In this document: one piece after another, positions 52,375-62,093 of the stretch
Numbering within the stretch: position 1 is the stretch's first letter
Layout of the letters: each line of letters opens with the position of its first letter
Assembly (NCBI GenBank): GCA_026398415.1
Contig: JAPLSY010000032.1
Coordinates: forward strand, 1 to 64,000
Reading direction: 5' to 3'
DNA from: Kiritimatiellota bacterium
GTDB lineage: Bacteria; Verrucomicrobiota; Kiritimatiellia; JAAZAB01
DNA length: 64,000 nt
Translations under genes and position numbers: made by a program
The notes under the pieces: generated by a model
Seen by the model: the letters and a program-made list of their open reading frames with translations, nothing else
What the model was told of the DNA's origin: nothing
The model's database searches: none

Positions 52375-52563
52375 ATTAAAGTCGGGTTAAGCACATACAG
52401 TTTGGTAGGCACGATCAAGTCGGGGGAGCTTGATGTTTTGCCGGTAATTCAATGGATTGCCGATAACCACGGAAAACATGCGGAAATAGTTCCATCCGGT
52501 TTTACGCTCACGGACAATAACGAACTTGTTTCCGCAATAGTAAAGAAAGCAAAAGGACAATGA
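52375..52563 (+). pseudogene. Truncated sugar isomerase/epimerase gene with ATT start
   Basis: A 62-codon frame reads KVGLSTYSLVGTIKSGELDV after an ATT codon and continues VIQWIADNHGKHAEIVPSGF to a TGA. This is the N-terminal first strand and helix of xylose-isomerase-like TIM barrels, which normally run for 270-300 residues. AAGGCGG lies 6 bases before ATT, where an ATG is expected. The gene therefore lost its start codon and most of its length; it may still yield a short peptide, since ATT is a rare but real start codon. Confidence 0.6.
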
Positions 52564-52579
52564 TTAGGAACAGCCCTTT

Positions 52580-53839
52580 TCAAGCGGCTGTCTGATGTAA
52601 TTTTCGGGCGGCGAGGAACCCGCTGGCAAAGGCCCATTGCAGGTTGAACCCGCCACATGGCCCATCAACGTCCAGGATTTCGCCGGCGAAGAAAAGTTCG
52701 TGGACGCGCTTGCTTTCCAGTGTCTTGGGACATACTTCCACCAAGTCAATGCCCCCTCTTGTAACCATAGCCTTATCGAATCCTTCAGTCGCCGTGATCG
52801 TCAGGGGCAGTTTCTTAATCAGCACGATCAGCTTGCGGCTTTGCGCGCGCGACAATCGCGCCACGCTCGCGCCCGCCGGCACATCCGCGCGTTCCAGCAC
52901 TACTTTCGCCAGCGCCGCGGGAAGAATGGAAGTAAGCATGGATAGGACCGTCTTGGCGCCGTGTTCCTTGCGTAACTTTTCAATATGCCCCTGCCACGCT
53001 TCGATCGTCAAATCGGGAGCAAGATCAATCATGATATCTACGGACGCGCGGGTCATCAAGGCCGCCGAAACACAGCCGGAGACATCCAGCACGACAGGCC
53101 CGGAAATGCCCTTATGGGTAAACAGCAGGCTTCCGGTCGCGGCCGCGCGAACATCGCCGGCACACACCATGCTGACCGCGACGCGCGGGAGTGTTATTCC
53201 CGCCAGGGTCGCCGGCCAAGTCTCACGGGTAACCAGGGGCACCAGCGCCGGACACAGCGGAATGATCGTATGACCGGCCAGGCGGGCCAGTCTGAAACCG
53301 CTTGCCCCGCCACCCAGGCTCGGATAACTTGCTCCGCCTGCGGCAAGCACGACGCGCGCGGCTGATTCGACACCGTGTGACGTCCGGATGCTCGTCACCT
53401 GACCGCGACTTATTTGCAGGCTGTCCACGCGGCTGTTGAATCGAAACTCCACGCACAGTTTTCGGCAAGCTTGCCGAAGGGCATCCCGGATGGACCGCGC
53501 GGAATCGGACACCGGCAAAACATGAAACCCATCCGGACTGTGGGATGCTATTCCCAGCTCTTCGAAAAATAAACGCAGCCTGTTTCCGTCCAGGGCTTTG
53601 ATTGCGGGCGCCACAAAGCGGCGCTTAGCGCCGAAGCGCCTGACAAAATCATCGGTTGCGAGGGTATTCGTGAAATTGCAGTGACCGCCTCCGGTCGCAA
53701 GCAACCTTACGCCCGGCTCCGGGAGCTGTTCGCAAACCATTACCCGCGCCCCCGCCCTTGCGGCCCAAATAGCCGCCATGAGGCCGGCCGGCCCTGCGCC
53801 GACAACCACCACGGGGAAAATATCTGGTTTACGACTCAT
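52580..53839 (-). CDS. BaiN/HI0933-type FAD-dependent oxidoreductase
   Basis: The 419 aa flavoprotein has the FAD loop VVVVGAGPAGLMAAIWAARAG (10-30), TGGGHCNFTN (about 50), VLAAGGASYPSLGG (about 170), FTHKGISGPVVLDVSG (about 245) and the C-terminal FFAGEILDVDGPCGGFNLQWAFASG. This is the BaiN/YhiN family, some members of which reduce steroid or other enone substrates; function here unknown. It is transcribed away from the TetR gene and converges with the truncated epimerase. Confidence 0.87.
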   Translation of the reverse strand: MSRKPDIFPVVVVGAGPAGLMAAIWAARAGARVMVCEQLPEPGVRLLATGGGHCNFTNTLATDDFVRRFGAKRRFVAPAIKALDGNRLRLFFEELGIASHSPDGFHVLPVSDSARSIRDALRQACRKLCVEFRFNSRVDSLQISRGQVTSIRTSHGVESAARVVLAAGGASYPSLGGGASGFRLARLAGHTIIPLCPALVPLVTRETWPATLAGITLPRVAVSMVCAGDVRAAATGSLLFTHKGISGPVVLDVSGCVSAALMTRASVDIMIDLAPDLTIEAWQGHIEKLRKEHGAKTVLSMLTSILPAALAKVVLERADVPAGASVARLSRAQSRKLIVLIKKLPLTITATEGFDKAMVTRGGIDLVEVCPKTLESKRVHELFFAGEILDVDGPCGGFNLQWAFASGFLAARKLHQTAA

Positions 53840-53930
53840 TATTTTTGGCTCCGCAAATCGTTAGAAATAAGACCGCATTACTCTACCCGCCAGCTCACGG
53901 AAAGCACCTAAAACATTATTATTTTTTGTG

Positions 53931-53959
53931 TTGACATTATATTTATAGTGCACTATATT
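53931..53959 (+). promoter_or_regulatory. Sigma-70 promoter with overlapping TetR-type operator
   Basis: TTGACA (53931-53936) and TATATT (53954-53959) are separated by exactly 17 bases. The 14 bp perfect palindrome TATAGTGCACTATA (53944-53957) covers the spacer end and -10 box, so a bound dimer would block polymerase. The tetR gene starts 35 bases downstream. Confidence 0.75.
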
Positions 53960-53993
53960 TTCGGTGTTCTCTATAAAAAGGAACGAAATAGCT

Positions 53994-54659
53994 ATGAACC
54001 CAAACGATTATTCATTACGCGAAGTAAAGCATGCCCGGACCAAAATCGCCCTGATGAACGCTTTTATCGAGCGCCTGCGGAATTCCCGTTTTGAGGACAT
54101 TTCCATCAAGGACGTATGCCAGAGCGCCGAAATCTCGGAAGGCACATTTTTCAATTACTTTCCGGAAAAAATAGACGTCATCACCTACTATGTCAACCTT
54201 ATGACCATGGAACTCATCTGGAAGGCGCGGCAAAAAGCTGCCAAAGGCAGATCCATTGCCCTGCTTAATGCTTTTTTTGAGACATTGGCGGATGATCTTA
54301 TCAAGATCAACATTAAGTATGAACTTATTTCCATCATGATCGTTCAGCATGAAAGGCCCAAAAAAGCCGTCATTCCTGATATTGAAAAACATCTTTTTTT
54401 CCCGGATTTAGCCGGCATAGAGGATATTTCCCCTCTTTTGATCGATGAATTTTTCAGGGAGTGCATGGAGGGGGCGCTGAAAAACGGCGAACTCCCCGGG
54501 AGCGTCAATATTGATGACGCCCTGGTATCTTTGATAACGATCATGGTCGGCACGATGATAGCGATAAAATTTGCCAATACTAAGGATATTAAACATCACT
54601 ACAGGCGCCAATTGCAGGTGTTTTGGACGGAATTAGGCGTCAAGAAACAGAGAGGATAA
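53994..54659 (+). CDS. TetR-family repressor of the efflux operon
   Basis: ATG 53994 follows AAAAGGAACG and gives 221 aa. The N-terminal helix-turn-helix is typical of TetR proteins: FEDISIKDVCQSAEISEGTF then FNYFPEKIDVI (residues about 29-60). The C-terminal part is a helical ligand-binding and dimer domain. The gene is first of the operon with acrA-, acrB- and oprM-like genes, only 2 bases from the next start. It probably represses all four through the palindrome in its promoter. Confidence 0.9.
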   Translation: MNPNDYSLREVKHARTKIALMNAFIERLRNSRFEDISIKDVCQSAEISEGTFFNYFPEKIDVITYYVNLMTMELIWKARQKAAKGRSIALLNAFFETLADDLIKINIKYELISIMIVQHERPKKAVIPDIEKHLFFPDLAGIEDISPLLIDEFFRECMEGALKNGELPGSVNIDDALVSLITIMVGTMIAIKFANTKDIKHHYRRQLQVFWTELGVKKQRG

Positions 54660-54661
54660 AA

Positions 54662-55873
54662 ATGAATACCCGACAATATGGAAATTATCTCATGGCCGCC
54701 GTTGGAGTTTTGATTACCGGACTGTTGTTGACCGGTTGCGGAATATTCAGGAAAGCGGGCGGTCCCCCACAGCGTCCCGCGCCGGAAGTGGCGGTCGTCA
54801 CCGTGCAACCCGAGCGCATCGAAATCACCGCCGAACTGGCGGGGCGGGTTTCCGCCTTCCTGGTCGCCGAAGTGCGGCCCCAGGTGAGCGGCATCATTCA
54901 AAAACGCCTGTTCGAGGAGGGCGGGGACGTCAAAGCCGGCAACCTGCTTTACCAGATCGATCCGGCATTCTATGAGGCGGCTTATGCCAGCGCCAAGGCG
55001 TCTCTGGCCAGGACTGAAGCTAATTTGCCGCCCGCCCGCTTAAAAGCCGAGCGTTACAAGGAACTGGTTGACATCAAAGCCATCAGCCAGCAGAATTACG
55101 ATGACGCAGTTGCGGCTCTTAAACAGGCCGAGGCGGACGTTGGCATTGCAAGAGCCGCCATGGAAACAGCCCGGATCAACCTGGCCTATACCGGCATCAC
55201 CGCGCCGATTTCCGGCCGCATCGGCAAATCATCGGTGACCATCGGGGCGCTGGCCACGGCGCATCAGGCCGTGCCCTTCACAACCATCCAGCAGCTTGAC
55301 CCGGTCTATGTGGACGCGCCCCAGTCCAGCGCCAACCTGCTGCGTTTGAAACGCAATATGGCCAGCGGGAGCCTTACACGCGACGGCGAGGATCAGGCTC
55401 GGGTGCGGTTGCTCCTTGAAGACGACACGCCTTATCCATTGGAAGGTACGTTGAAGTTTTCCGATGTCACGGTGGATCCGAGTACCAGCTCATTTATCTT
55501 CCGGACGATTTTTCCGAACCCGGACCACACCCTGTTGCCTGGAATGTATGTCCGCGCCGTCATTGAAGAAGGCGTGAACGAACAGGCGCTGCTTATCCCG
55601 CAGCAGGGGATCTCCCGCGACCCGAAGGGCAACGCGCTTGCCATGCTGGTGGATGCCTCGGACAAGGCCGAACAAAGGGCCGTCAAAATTGACCGCGCCA
55701 TCGGCAATAAATGGCTGGTAACCGAAGGCTTGAAACCCGGCGACCGGGTGATCATCGAGGGTGTTCAAAAAGTGAAGCCCGGCGCTTCGGTAAAGGTTGT
55801 TCCGTTCGATGCCGGCCGGAAAGATAGTCCCGGGGCCGGCCAAAAAACACCGCTGGCGGCAGAAGCGAAATAA
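54662..55873 (+). CDS. RND efflux periplasmic adaptor (AcrA/MexA-like lipoprotein)
   Basis: Starting at ATG 54662 the protein has 403 aa, with a lipobox LLLTGC (Cys26). The lipoyl part (VRPQVSGIIQKRLFEEGGDV), the alpha-helical hairpin (residues about 95-170), the second lipoyl half (INLAYTGITAPISGRIGKS) and the beta-barrel and membrane-proximal domains (VDPSTSSFIFRTIFPNPDH) come in the standard order. It links the inner-membrane pump to the outer-membrane channel. Confidence 0.94.
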   Translation: MNTRQYGNYLMAAVGVLITGLLLTGCGIFRKAGGPPQRPAPEVAVVTVQPERIEITAELAGRVSAFLVAEVRPQVSGIIQKRLFEEGGDVKAGNLLYQIDPAFYEAAYASAKASLARTEANLPPARLKAERYKELVDIKAISQQNYDDAVAALKQAEADVGIARAAMETARINLAYTGITAPISGRIGKSSVTIGALATAHQAVPFTTIQQLDPVYVDAPQSSANLLRLKRNMASGSLTRDGEDQARVRLLLEDDTPYPLEGTLKFSDVTVDPSTSSFIFRTIFPNPDHTLLPGMYVRAVIEEGVNEQALLIPQQGISRDPKGNALAMLVDASDKAEQRAVKIDRAIGNKWLVTEGLKPGDRVIIEGVQKVKPGASVKVVPFDAGRKDSPGAGQKTPLAAEAK

Positions 55874-55885
55874 CGGAGGCGCGAG

Positions 55886-58800
55886 ATGTTATCAAAATTT
55901 TTCCTGGAACGTCCTGTCTTTGCCTGGGTCATTGCCATCATCCTGATGGTGGCGGGCTGTCTGGCCATCTACAAGCTGCCCATTTCGCAATACCCGCCCA
56001 TTGCCCCCCCTTCCATCGCCATCACGGCCTCTTATCCGGGAGCATCGGCAAAAACGGTCGAAGACAGTGTGACGCAGATCATCGAGCAAAAGATGACCGG
56101 TTTCGACAAGATGCTCTATCTCTCCGCCAGCAGCGATTCATCCGGATCTTCCCGGATCGAGTTGACCTTTGCAGCGGGCACCGATCCCGACCTGGCCTGG
56201 GCCCAGGTGCAGAACAAGCTCCAACTGGCCATGGCCAACCTGCCGGAAACGGTGCAGCGTTCGGGCATCAAGGTGGCCAAATCCACCCGGAACTACCTGA
56301 TGATCGTGGGCCTGATTTCGGAAGATGGGAGCATGGATGGGGACGATTTGCGGGATTACGCCCAATCCAGTTTGGAAAAGGTGCTTTCGCGGGTGCCGGG
56401 CGTGGGCGAGGTGGAACTCTTCGGCGGCCAATACGCCATGCGGGTATGGCTGAATCCGGACAAGTTAACCATGTATCAGATGACGATCCAGGATGTGACC
56501 ACAGCGCTGAACGCCTATAACGTGGAAGTATCCGCGGGCCAGTTCGGCGGGGCGCCGGCCATCAAGGACCAGCGCCTGAATGCCACCATAACCGTCCAGA
56601 ATCTGCTCAAGACCCCCGAGGAGTTTGCCGCGATCCCGATCCGCACCAACCCGGATGGCTCCATCGTACGGGTCAAGGACATAGGACGGACGGAACTCGG
56701 CGCGGAATCGTACGATATGGAAGTCTTTCACAACGGGAAGCCTTCCGCCGCCCTGGCCATCCGGCAGTCCGCCGGCGCCAACGCGCTGGATACGGCCAAA
56801 GCCATAAGGGCCAAGCTGGATGAGATGAGCCAATTTTTCCCCGCCGGAATGAAAGTGGTGTATCCCTACGATACCACGCCTTTTGTCAAGGTGGCCATCG
56901 AGGAAGTGGTCAAGACCCTTCTCGAGGCGATCGTGCTGGTGTTCCTGGTGATGTATCTGTTCATGGGCAACATGCGGGCCACCCTGATTCCGACCATTGC
57001 GGTGCCGATCGTGATCCTGGGTACCTTCGCGATGCTGGGGCTTTTCGGGTTCTCCATCAACATGCTGACCATGTTCGCCATGGTGCTGGCCATCGGCCTC
57101 CTGGTGGATGATGCCATCGTGGTGGTGGAAAACGTGGAGCGGATCATGAGCGAGGAAGGCCTTTCTCCAAAGGAGGCCACGGCCAAGTCCATGACCCAGA
57201 TTACCAGCGCGTTGATCGGCATCGGGTTGGTGCTCTCGGCAGTCTTCGGACCGATGGCGTTTTTCGCGGGATCCACGGGCGTCATTTATCGCCAGTTTTC
57301 CGTGACCATCATGGCCGCCATGCTGCTTTCGGTGGTGGTGGCCTTGGTGCTGACGCCCGTCCTGTGCGCCTCCCTTCTCAAGCCGGTGCCCAAGGGCCAT
57401 GAACCGGCCGAGGGCGGGGTCTGGCTGCTGCGTCCGTTCTTCCGATGGTTTGACCGCGTCTTTTTCCGGACCCGCGACCGGTATGTGCAGGTGGTCGGCC
57501 ACTCGCTTGCCCATAATTTCCGCTACGTGATTATCTTCGTCCTGATCGTGGCGGCGATGGGATTCCTCTTCAAGCGGATGCCCACCGCGTATCTCCCGGA
57601 CGAAGATCAGGGAATCCTGATGGTGCAGGCCATGCTTCCGGCGAACTCAACCCTGGAACAGACAAAAGCGGTCATGGATCGGGTGAAGGACTATTTTCTA
57701 GAACACGAGAAGGACGCGGTGGAATCATGCATGACGATTTCCGGCGCCAACTTCGCCGGACATGGGCAGAATACTGGAATGTCTTTTGCCAAGCTCAAGG
57801 ATTGGAAGCTTCGCAACCGGTCGGACCTGAAGGTTGGCGCCATCGCGGGAAGGGCCATGGGAGCTTTTTCCCAGATTCGCAACGCCATGGTGTTTGCCTT
57901 CGCACCACCGGCCGTTGTCGAACTGGGCATGGCCAAGGGGTTTGACTTTCAGCTGCTGGATCGCGGCGGCCTTGGCCACGCCGGCCTGATGGCCGCCCGC
58001 AACCAACTCCTCGGCATGGCCGCCCAGAGCCCGGTCCTGGCCAAGGTTCGCCCCAACGGCCTGGAAGACGTGCCCGAATACCGGATCGACGTAGATTGGG
58101 AGAAGGCCGGCGCCCTGGGTGTGCCCATCTCCTCAATCCACAACACCATCTCGGCCGCTTTCGGCAGTGCCTATATCAACGACTTCATTCAAGGCGGGCG
58201 CGTGAAAAGGGTGTATGCCCAGGCCGATGCGCCCTATCGCATGTTGCCCGGCGATCTGGAAAAACTTTATGTGCGCAACAACGCGGACAAGATGGTTCCA
58301 TTTTCCTCCTTTGCGGCTGGGCACTGGACCTCCGGTTCGCCGAAGCTGGAGCGCTTCAACGGCTTTCCATCCATAAATATCCAGGGCGAGTCGGCGGCAG
58401 GGAGAAGTTCCGGCGAGGCCATGACCACCATGGAAGGATTTGTCAAGAAGCTGCCCCTGGGGATCGGCTTCGACTGGACGGGCCTCTCTTATCAGGAGCG
58501 GCAGAGCGGCGCCCAGGCTATTCCCCTGTATGCCTTTTCCATCTTGGTGATTTTCCTGTGCCTGGCAGCCCTGTATGAGAGCTGGCCCATCCCCATTTCG
58601 ATCCTGCTGGCCCTGCCTCTGGGGGTCATCGGCGGGGTGATCGCCTCATCGTCCCGGGGGTTGCCCAATGACGTCTATTTCCAGATCGGACTGTTGACCA
58701 CCCTCGGCCTGACCACCAAGAACGCCATCCTGATCGTTCAGTTTGCCAAGACCCGGGTGGAAGAAGGCAAGGGACTGATCGAAGCCACTCTGGAAGGCGC

Positions 58801-59059
58801 CAAACTGCGGTTGCGACCTATTGTGATGACCTCGTTGGCCTTCGGGTTCGGAGTTCTGCCACTAACTTTGGCGAGCGGGGCGGGCGCGGGTGCGCAAAAG
58901 GCCATCGGCACTGCGGTGCTGGGCGGCGTGGTAACTTCCACCTTCCTGGTGACCATATTTGCGCCGCTTTTTTATGTGTTGATCGAAAAGAACTTTGGCA
59001 AACGCAACAAGCAACCTGCCGCCAAGACATTTGAGATCAATTCACCCGGAGATCAATGA
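55886..59059 (+). CDS. RND multidrug efflux transporter (AcrB/MexB family)
   Basis: The 1,057 aa inner-membrane protein has the HAE1 layout: 12 membrane helices and two large periplasmic loops. It begins [20 protein letters not shown] and carries [20 protein letters not shown] followed by [11 protein letters not shown], with the proton-relay Asp pair near residue 406-407, and the Lys of [13 protein letters not shown] near 944. Length is the family norm. It uses the proton gradient to export drugs or other amphiphiles; the substrate is unknown. Confidence 0.96.
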   Translation: MLSKFFLERPVFAWVIAIILMVAGCLAIYKLPISQYPPIAPPSIAITASYPGASAKTVEDSVTQIIEQKMTGFDKMLYLSASSDSSGSSRIELTFAAGTDPDLAWAQVQNKLQLAMANLPETVQRSGIKVAKSTRNYLMIVGLISEDGSMDGDDLRDYAQSSLEKVLSRVPGVGEVELFGGQYAMRVWLNPDKLTMYQMTIQDVTTALNAYNVEVSAGQFGGAPAIKDQRLNATITVQNLLKTPEEFAAIPIRTNPDGSIVRVKDIGRTELGAESYDMEVFHNGKPSAALAIRQSAGANALDTAKAIRAKLDEMSQFFPAGMKVVYPYDTTPFVKVAIEEVVKTLLEAIVLVFLVMYLFMGNMRATLIPTIAVPIVILGTFAMLGLFGFSINMLTMFAMVLAIGLLVDDAIVVVENVERIMSEEGLSPKEATAKSMTQITSALIGIGLVLSAVFGPMAFFAGSTGVIYRQFSVTIMAAMLLSVVVALVLTPVLCASLLKPVPKGHEPAEGGVWLLRPFFRWFDRVFFRTRDRYVQVVGHSLAHNFRYVIIFVLIVAAMGFLFKRMPTAYLPDEDQGILMVQAMLPANSTLEQTKAVMDRVKDYFLEHEKDAVESCMTISGANFAGHGQNTGMSFAKLKDWKLRNRSDLKVGAIAGRAMGAFSQIRNAMVFAFAPPAVVELGMAKGFDFQLLDRGGLGHAGLMAARNQLLGMAAQSPVLAKVRPNGLEDVPEYRIDVDWEKAGALGVPISSIHNTISAAFGSAYINDFIQGGRVKRVYAQADAPYRMLPGDLEKLYVRNNADKMVPFSSFAAGHWTSGSPKLERFNGFPSINIQGESAAGRSSGEAMTTMEGFVKKLPLGIGFDWTGLSYQERQSGAQAIPLYAFSILVIFLCLAALYESWPIPISILLALPLGVIGGVIASSSRGLPNDVYFQIGLLTTLGLTTKNAILIVQFAKTRVEEGKGLIEATLEGAKLRLRPIVMTSLAFGFGVLPLTLASGAGAGAQKAIGTAVLGGVVTSTFLVTIFAPLFYVLIEKNFGKRNKQPAAKTFEINSPGDQ

Positions 59060-59060
59060 A

Positions 59061-60458
59061 ATGAATAAACACATGCTTCTTTTACTGGTTGGCATTGCAG
59101 CCGTCTTTGGCGGCTGCACCCTGATTCCAAAATACGTCCGGCCACAAGCACCGGTGCCGGCCACTTGGCCGACCGGTTCCGCCTACAAGGCCACGACCGC
59201 CAAAACGAACAGCCCGACTGCCGCCGACATACCCTGGCACGATTTTTTCTCCGATGCCAAGCTCCAGAAAATAATCGATTTGGCGCTGACCAATAACCGC
59301 GACCTGCGGGTGGCAGTACTGACTATTGAAAAAACAAGGGCCATGTACCGCATTCAACGCGCCGATCTTCTACCAACGGTTAATGTCGTTGGTTATGGCA
59401 CCAGGCAACAAATATTCGCCAATGTCGCAACTTTTGAAGAATCTATGCAGGTTGAGTATTATACGGTGAACGTCGGATTCAGTTCCTATGAGCTGGACTT
59501 TTTTGGGCGGATCCGCAGTCTCAAGGCGCGCGCGCTGGAGCAATACCTTGCCACCGAGCAGGCCCGGTGCAGTCTGCAAATATCCCTAGTGGCCGAGGTT
59601 GTCGGCACTTACCTGAACTTGGCCGCCGACCGCGACCTGTTGCGCCTGGCGCAGGATACTCTGGAGAGCCAGGAGTCAACCTATGAACTGATCCAACGGC
59701 GTTTTGAACTGGGCGACGCATCTGAGCTGGAGCTGCGCCAGGCGCAGACCCGCGTGGATGCGGCGCGGGTGGACATCGCCAAATACACCGGTCTGACGGC
59801 CCTGCACGAAAACGCGCTCAACCTTCTGGCCGGGACGCAGGTACCATCAGAATTTTTGCCCCGTGAATTGACGGCGCTGAAGGATATCCGCGCCGGGTTG
59901 CCGTCGGAGGTCCTGCAGCGCCGTCCGGACATTCTCCAGGCCGAGAACCAACTCAAGGCCGCCAACGCCAACATCGGCGCGGCGCGGGCCGCGTTTTTTC
60001 CATCCATTATGTTGACCGGCACCTACGGCACAATGGACGACCAGTTGGCCGGACTCTTCAAAGGCGGTTCGGCCGTCTGGGGGTTTACGCCGCAAATCAC
60101 ACTGCCGATCTTCGACACTGGCCGAAACATGGCCAACTTGGATGCGGCCAAGGCTGAGCGCGATATCTGCCTGGCCCAGTACGAGAAGGCAATCCAGACG
60201 GCCTTCCGGGAAGTGGCCGACGCCCTTGCGCAGCGGGGAAGCCTGTTGGATCAATTGGAAGCGCAAGAGTCGCTTGTGGAGGCCACCGCCGCGAGCTATT
60301 CGCTCTCCGATGCGCGCTACCGCAACGGGATTGAGGGTTATCTGACCGTTTTGGACTCGCAACGTTCGCTCTATGGCGCGCGACAGGGGCTGATCGCCAT
60401 CCGCCTCGCCCGGCTTGCCAACCTGGTAACGCTCTACAAGGTTTTGGGAGGTGGGTAA
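59061..60458 (+). CDS. Outer-membrane efflux channel (NodT/OprM family lipoprotein)
   Basis: ATG 59061 overlaps the preceding stop by spacing of one base and gives 465 aa. A lipobox (VFGGC, Cys19) is followed by [17 protein letters not shown] and [20 protein letters not shown], the standard start of OprM-type channels, and by two repeats of long helices and strands ([35 protein letters not shown]). It completes the tripartite pump. Confidence 0.94.
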   Translation: MNKHMLLLLVGIAAVFGGCTLIPKYVRPQAPVPATWPTGSAYKATTAKTNSPTAADIPWHDFFSDAKLQKIIDLALTNNRDLRVAVLTIEKTRAMYRIQRADLLPTVNVVGYGTRQQIFANVATFEESMQVEYYTVNVGFSSYELDFFGRIRSLKARALEQYLATEQARCSLQISLVAEVVGTYLNLAADRDLLRLAQDTLESQESTYELIQRRFELGDASELELRQAQTRVDAARVDIAKYTGLTALHENALNLLAGTQVPSEFLPRELTALKDIRAGLPSEVLQRRPDILQAENQLKAANANIGAARAAFFPSIMLTGTYGTMDDQLAGLFKGGSAVWGFTPQITLPIFDTGRNMANLDAAKAERDICLAQYEKAIQTAFREVADALAQRGSLLDQLEAQESLVEATAASYSLSDARYRNGIEGYLTVLDSQRSLYGARQGLIAIRLARLANLVTLYKVLGGG

Positions 60459-60581
60459 TCCTATGCGGTAAAAGCTTATTAAAGATAAAATGCAAAAGCA
60501 TTATTCATTTCATGCCACTGGCCACGCGTTGAACCGATAATTGGGAAACAAACGGGATAAACAATACAAAAGGAAAAGCCC

Positions 60582-60857
60582 ATGAAACAAAGTCTTAAAC
60601 GCAAGCAAGTGACATTCACATTTAAAAACGATCCCGGCAAAGAAGTATTCATTGCCGGCTCATTTAACAATTGGGATCAAAAACACGACAAGCTTACAGA
60701 GACAAATCAGCCGGGGATATATACCATCACGATTATGGTTGCCAGGGGACGCTACGAGTACAAATTTGTTGTGGACAATGTTTGGTATGTCGATCCGAAG
60801 AATCCGGAATCTGCCGTTAATGACCGTGGCTGGATGAACAGCGTATTTACGGTTTGA
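60582..60857 (+). CDS. Stand-alone CBM48/AMPK glycogen-binding domain protein
   Basis: The 91 aa protein is one CBM48-type beta-sandwich: VTFTFKNDPGKEVFIAGSFN, then NWD, with the glycan-binding Trp/Lys region, and RGRYEYKFVVDNVWYVDPKN near the end. It has no signal peptide or catalytic domain. CBM48 normally is attached to glycogen branching enzymes or kinases; alone it may bind glycogen or act as an adaptor. AAAAGGA precedes the start. Confidence 0.85.
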   Translation: MKQSLKRKQVTFTFKNDPGKEVFIAGSFNNWDQKHDKLTETNQPGIYTITIMVARGRYEYKFVVDNVWYVDPKNPESAVNDRGWMNSVFTV

Positions 60858-60896
60858 TGTGTCGCGACGGGCATCATTTGTAATGAGGTTCCTAAC

Positions 60897-61115
60897 TTGA
60901 GAGCGCTTATTTGGATTGTCAGATTTATGTGCCTTCTCGTAGCCGTGTGGAGCGTGTACGGTTTCGGTGGGTCAACCTTGGTCGAACTCCTGGAGCACAA
61001 GGCAAGGTGCTCTCTGATAGGGGCCGCCGCCATTGTATCAATCCTTGTCGCCGTGCTGGGGACGATCTCGCTGATTCCAAACAAGAAATCGTCAACGTCA
61101 AATGGAGCTAAATAA
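60897..61115 (+). CDS. Small membrane protein, hypothetical
   Basis: A 72 aa frame starting with TTG has two hydrophobic segments, at residues 3-22 (ALIWIVRFMCLLVAVWSVYG) and about 38-59, and a short basic tail. A GAGG lies upstream. No family was recognised. The TTG start and lack of homology evidence leave it uncertain; it converges with the AraC gene. Confidence 0.45.
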   Translation: MRALIWIVRFMCLLVAVWSVYGFGGSTLVELLEHKARCSLIGAAAIVSILVAVLGTISLIPNKKSSTSNGAK

Positions 61116-61124
61116 TACTTAAGA

Positions 61125-61946
61125 TCAGCCCTGGTCCGGTTGCAGTCTGTTCTTCCGATATTGAAGCGGCGAGCATCCGGTGATGGCGCGGAATACACGC
61201 GAAAAATGAAACTGATCGCAAAAACCAAGTTCGGCCGCGATCTCGGCCACGCCCGCGGCGGTATCATGGAGCCTGAACTGGGCGCGCTCGATACGACGGC
61301 GCTGGAGATAATGCAAAGGGGGCACGCCGAAATGGCGGCAAAATAAATTGCTGAAATAGTTCGGCTGCAGATGCATTACCCGCGCCAGTTCGGCGAGCGT
61401 GAGACGCTCGCACAGATGGTCGTCAATGTGCGTCAGGACGCTGTGAAAACGCCCGAAGTGGCGAATACGCTGTATTAGAAACGTTTCGGTCTCCTGGGCG
61501 CTTCTCAGAAAACAGGCCAGTATCTGCCGAATAATACCATCACGCTCCACACCCGTGGCAAAATCATCCGGCGCCGCAGTGCGCATGAAGCGATCCCAAA
61601 GGTCAGAAATAAAGCCGGGATTAGACGGGGTCAGCGCCAGCGGCATTTGGACGATCTGCGTGATATCCATGGCGCCGCTGAACAATTCCGCGTTGAAATG
61701 AATCCAAGCCAGGTTGATCGGTGTCGAACAGCTGTAATCGGCCGTCTGGTTGGCGGGGAAAAGATAGAGCCGGCCAGGCCGGAGTTCCACACGCTGACGC
61801 TCGTGAACAACCAGACCACATCCGCGATCCAGCCAGTACAGCCGGTTAAATGGACTGCGAATGCCCGGTCCGCCCCACGTTCTTGGATAATGCCAGCGCC
61901 TGAAGATGAGGATACGAATCTGCAAAGATGAAGGTAAAGTGTCCAT
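61125..61946 (-). CDS. AraC-family transcriptional regulator
   Basis: The 273 aa protein has an N-terminal AraC ligand domain (RLYWLDRGCGLVVHERQRVE, LRPGRLYLFPANQTADY) and the C-terminal helix-turn-helix pair (LTLAELARVMHLQPNYFSNL, HFGVPPLHYLQRRRIERAQF, VAEIAAELGFCDQFHFSRVF). It is divergent from the UroD-like gene at 62094, 147 bp apart, and probably controls it. The start has no strong ribosome site. Confidence 0.87.
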   Translation of the reverse strand: MDTLPSSLQIRILIFRRWHYPRTWGGPGIRSPFNRLYWLDRGCGLVVHERQRVELRPGRLYLFPANQTADYSCSTPINLAWIHFNAELFSGAMDITQIVQMPLALTPSNPGFISDLWDRFMRTAAPDDFATGVERDGIIRQILACFLRSAQETETFLIQRIRHFGRFHSVLTHIDDHLCERLTLAELARVMHLQPNYFSNLFCRHFGVPPLHYLQRRRIERAQFRLHDTAAGVAEIAAELGFCDQFHFSRVFRAITGCSPLQYRKNRLQPDQG

Positions 61947-62093
61947 GCATGTTTCTTAAGATAACATATTGCGACGTGATTGCATCTGTAAAAGATACAT
62001 AAATTACATAATTCCAGCCATTCTTTTTTTACGTTGAACCATGCTATAGATGTGGACAACTGAACCGGCGTGACAATGTAGAGGAGGACCACC

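Noticed and set aside
56465-57514. 349-codon minus-strand frame rich in His/Gly/Asp
   Set aside because: Antisense to the RND transporter gene; the odd composition is that of a reversed membrane-protein gene.
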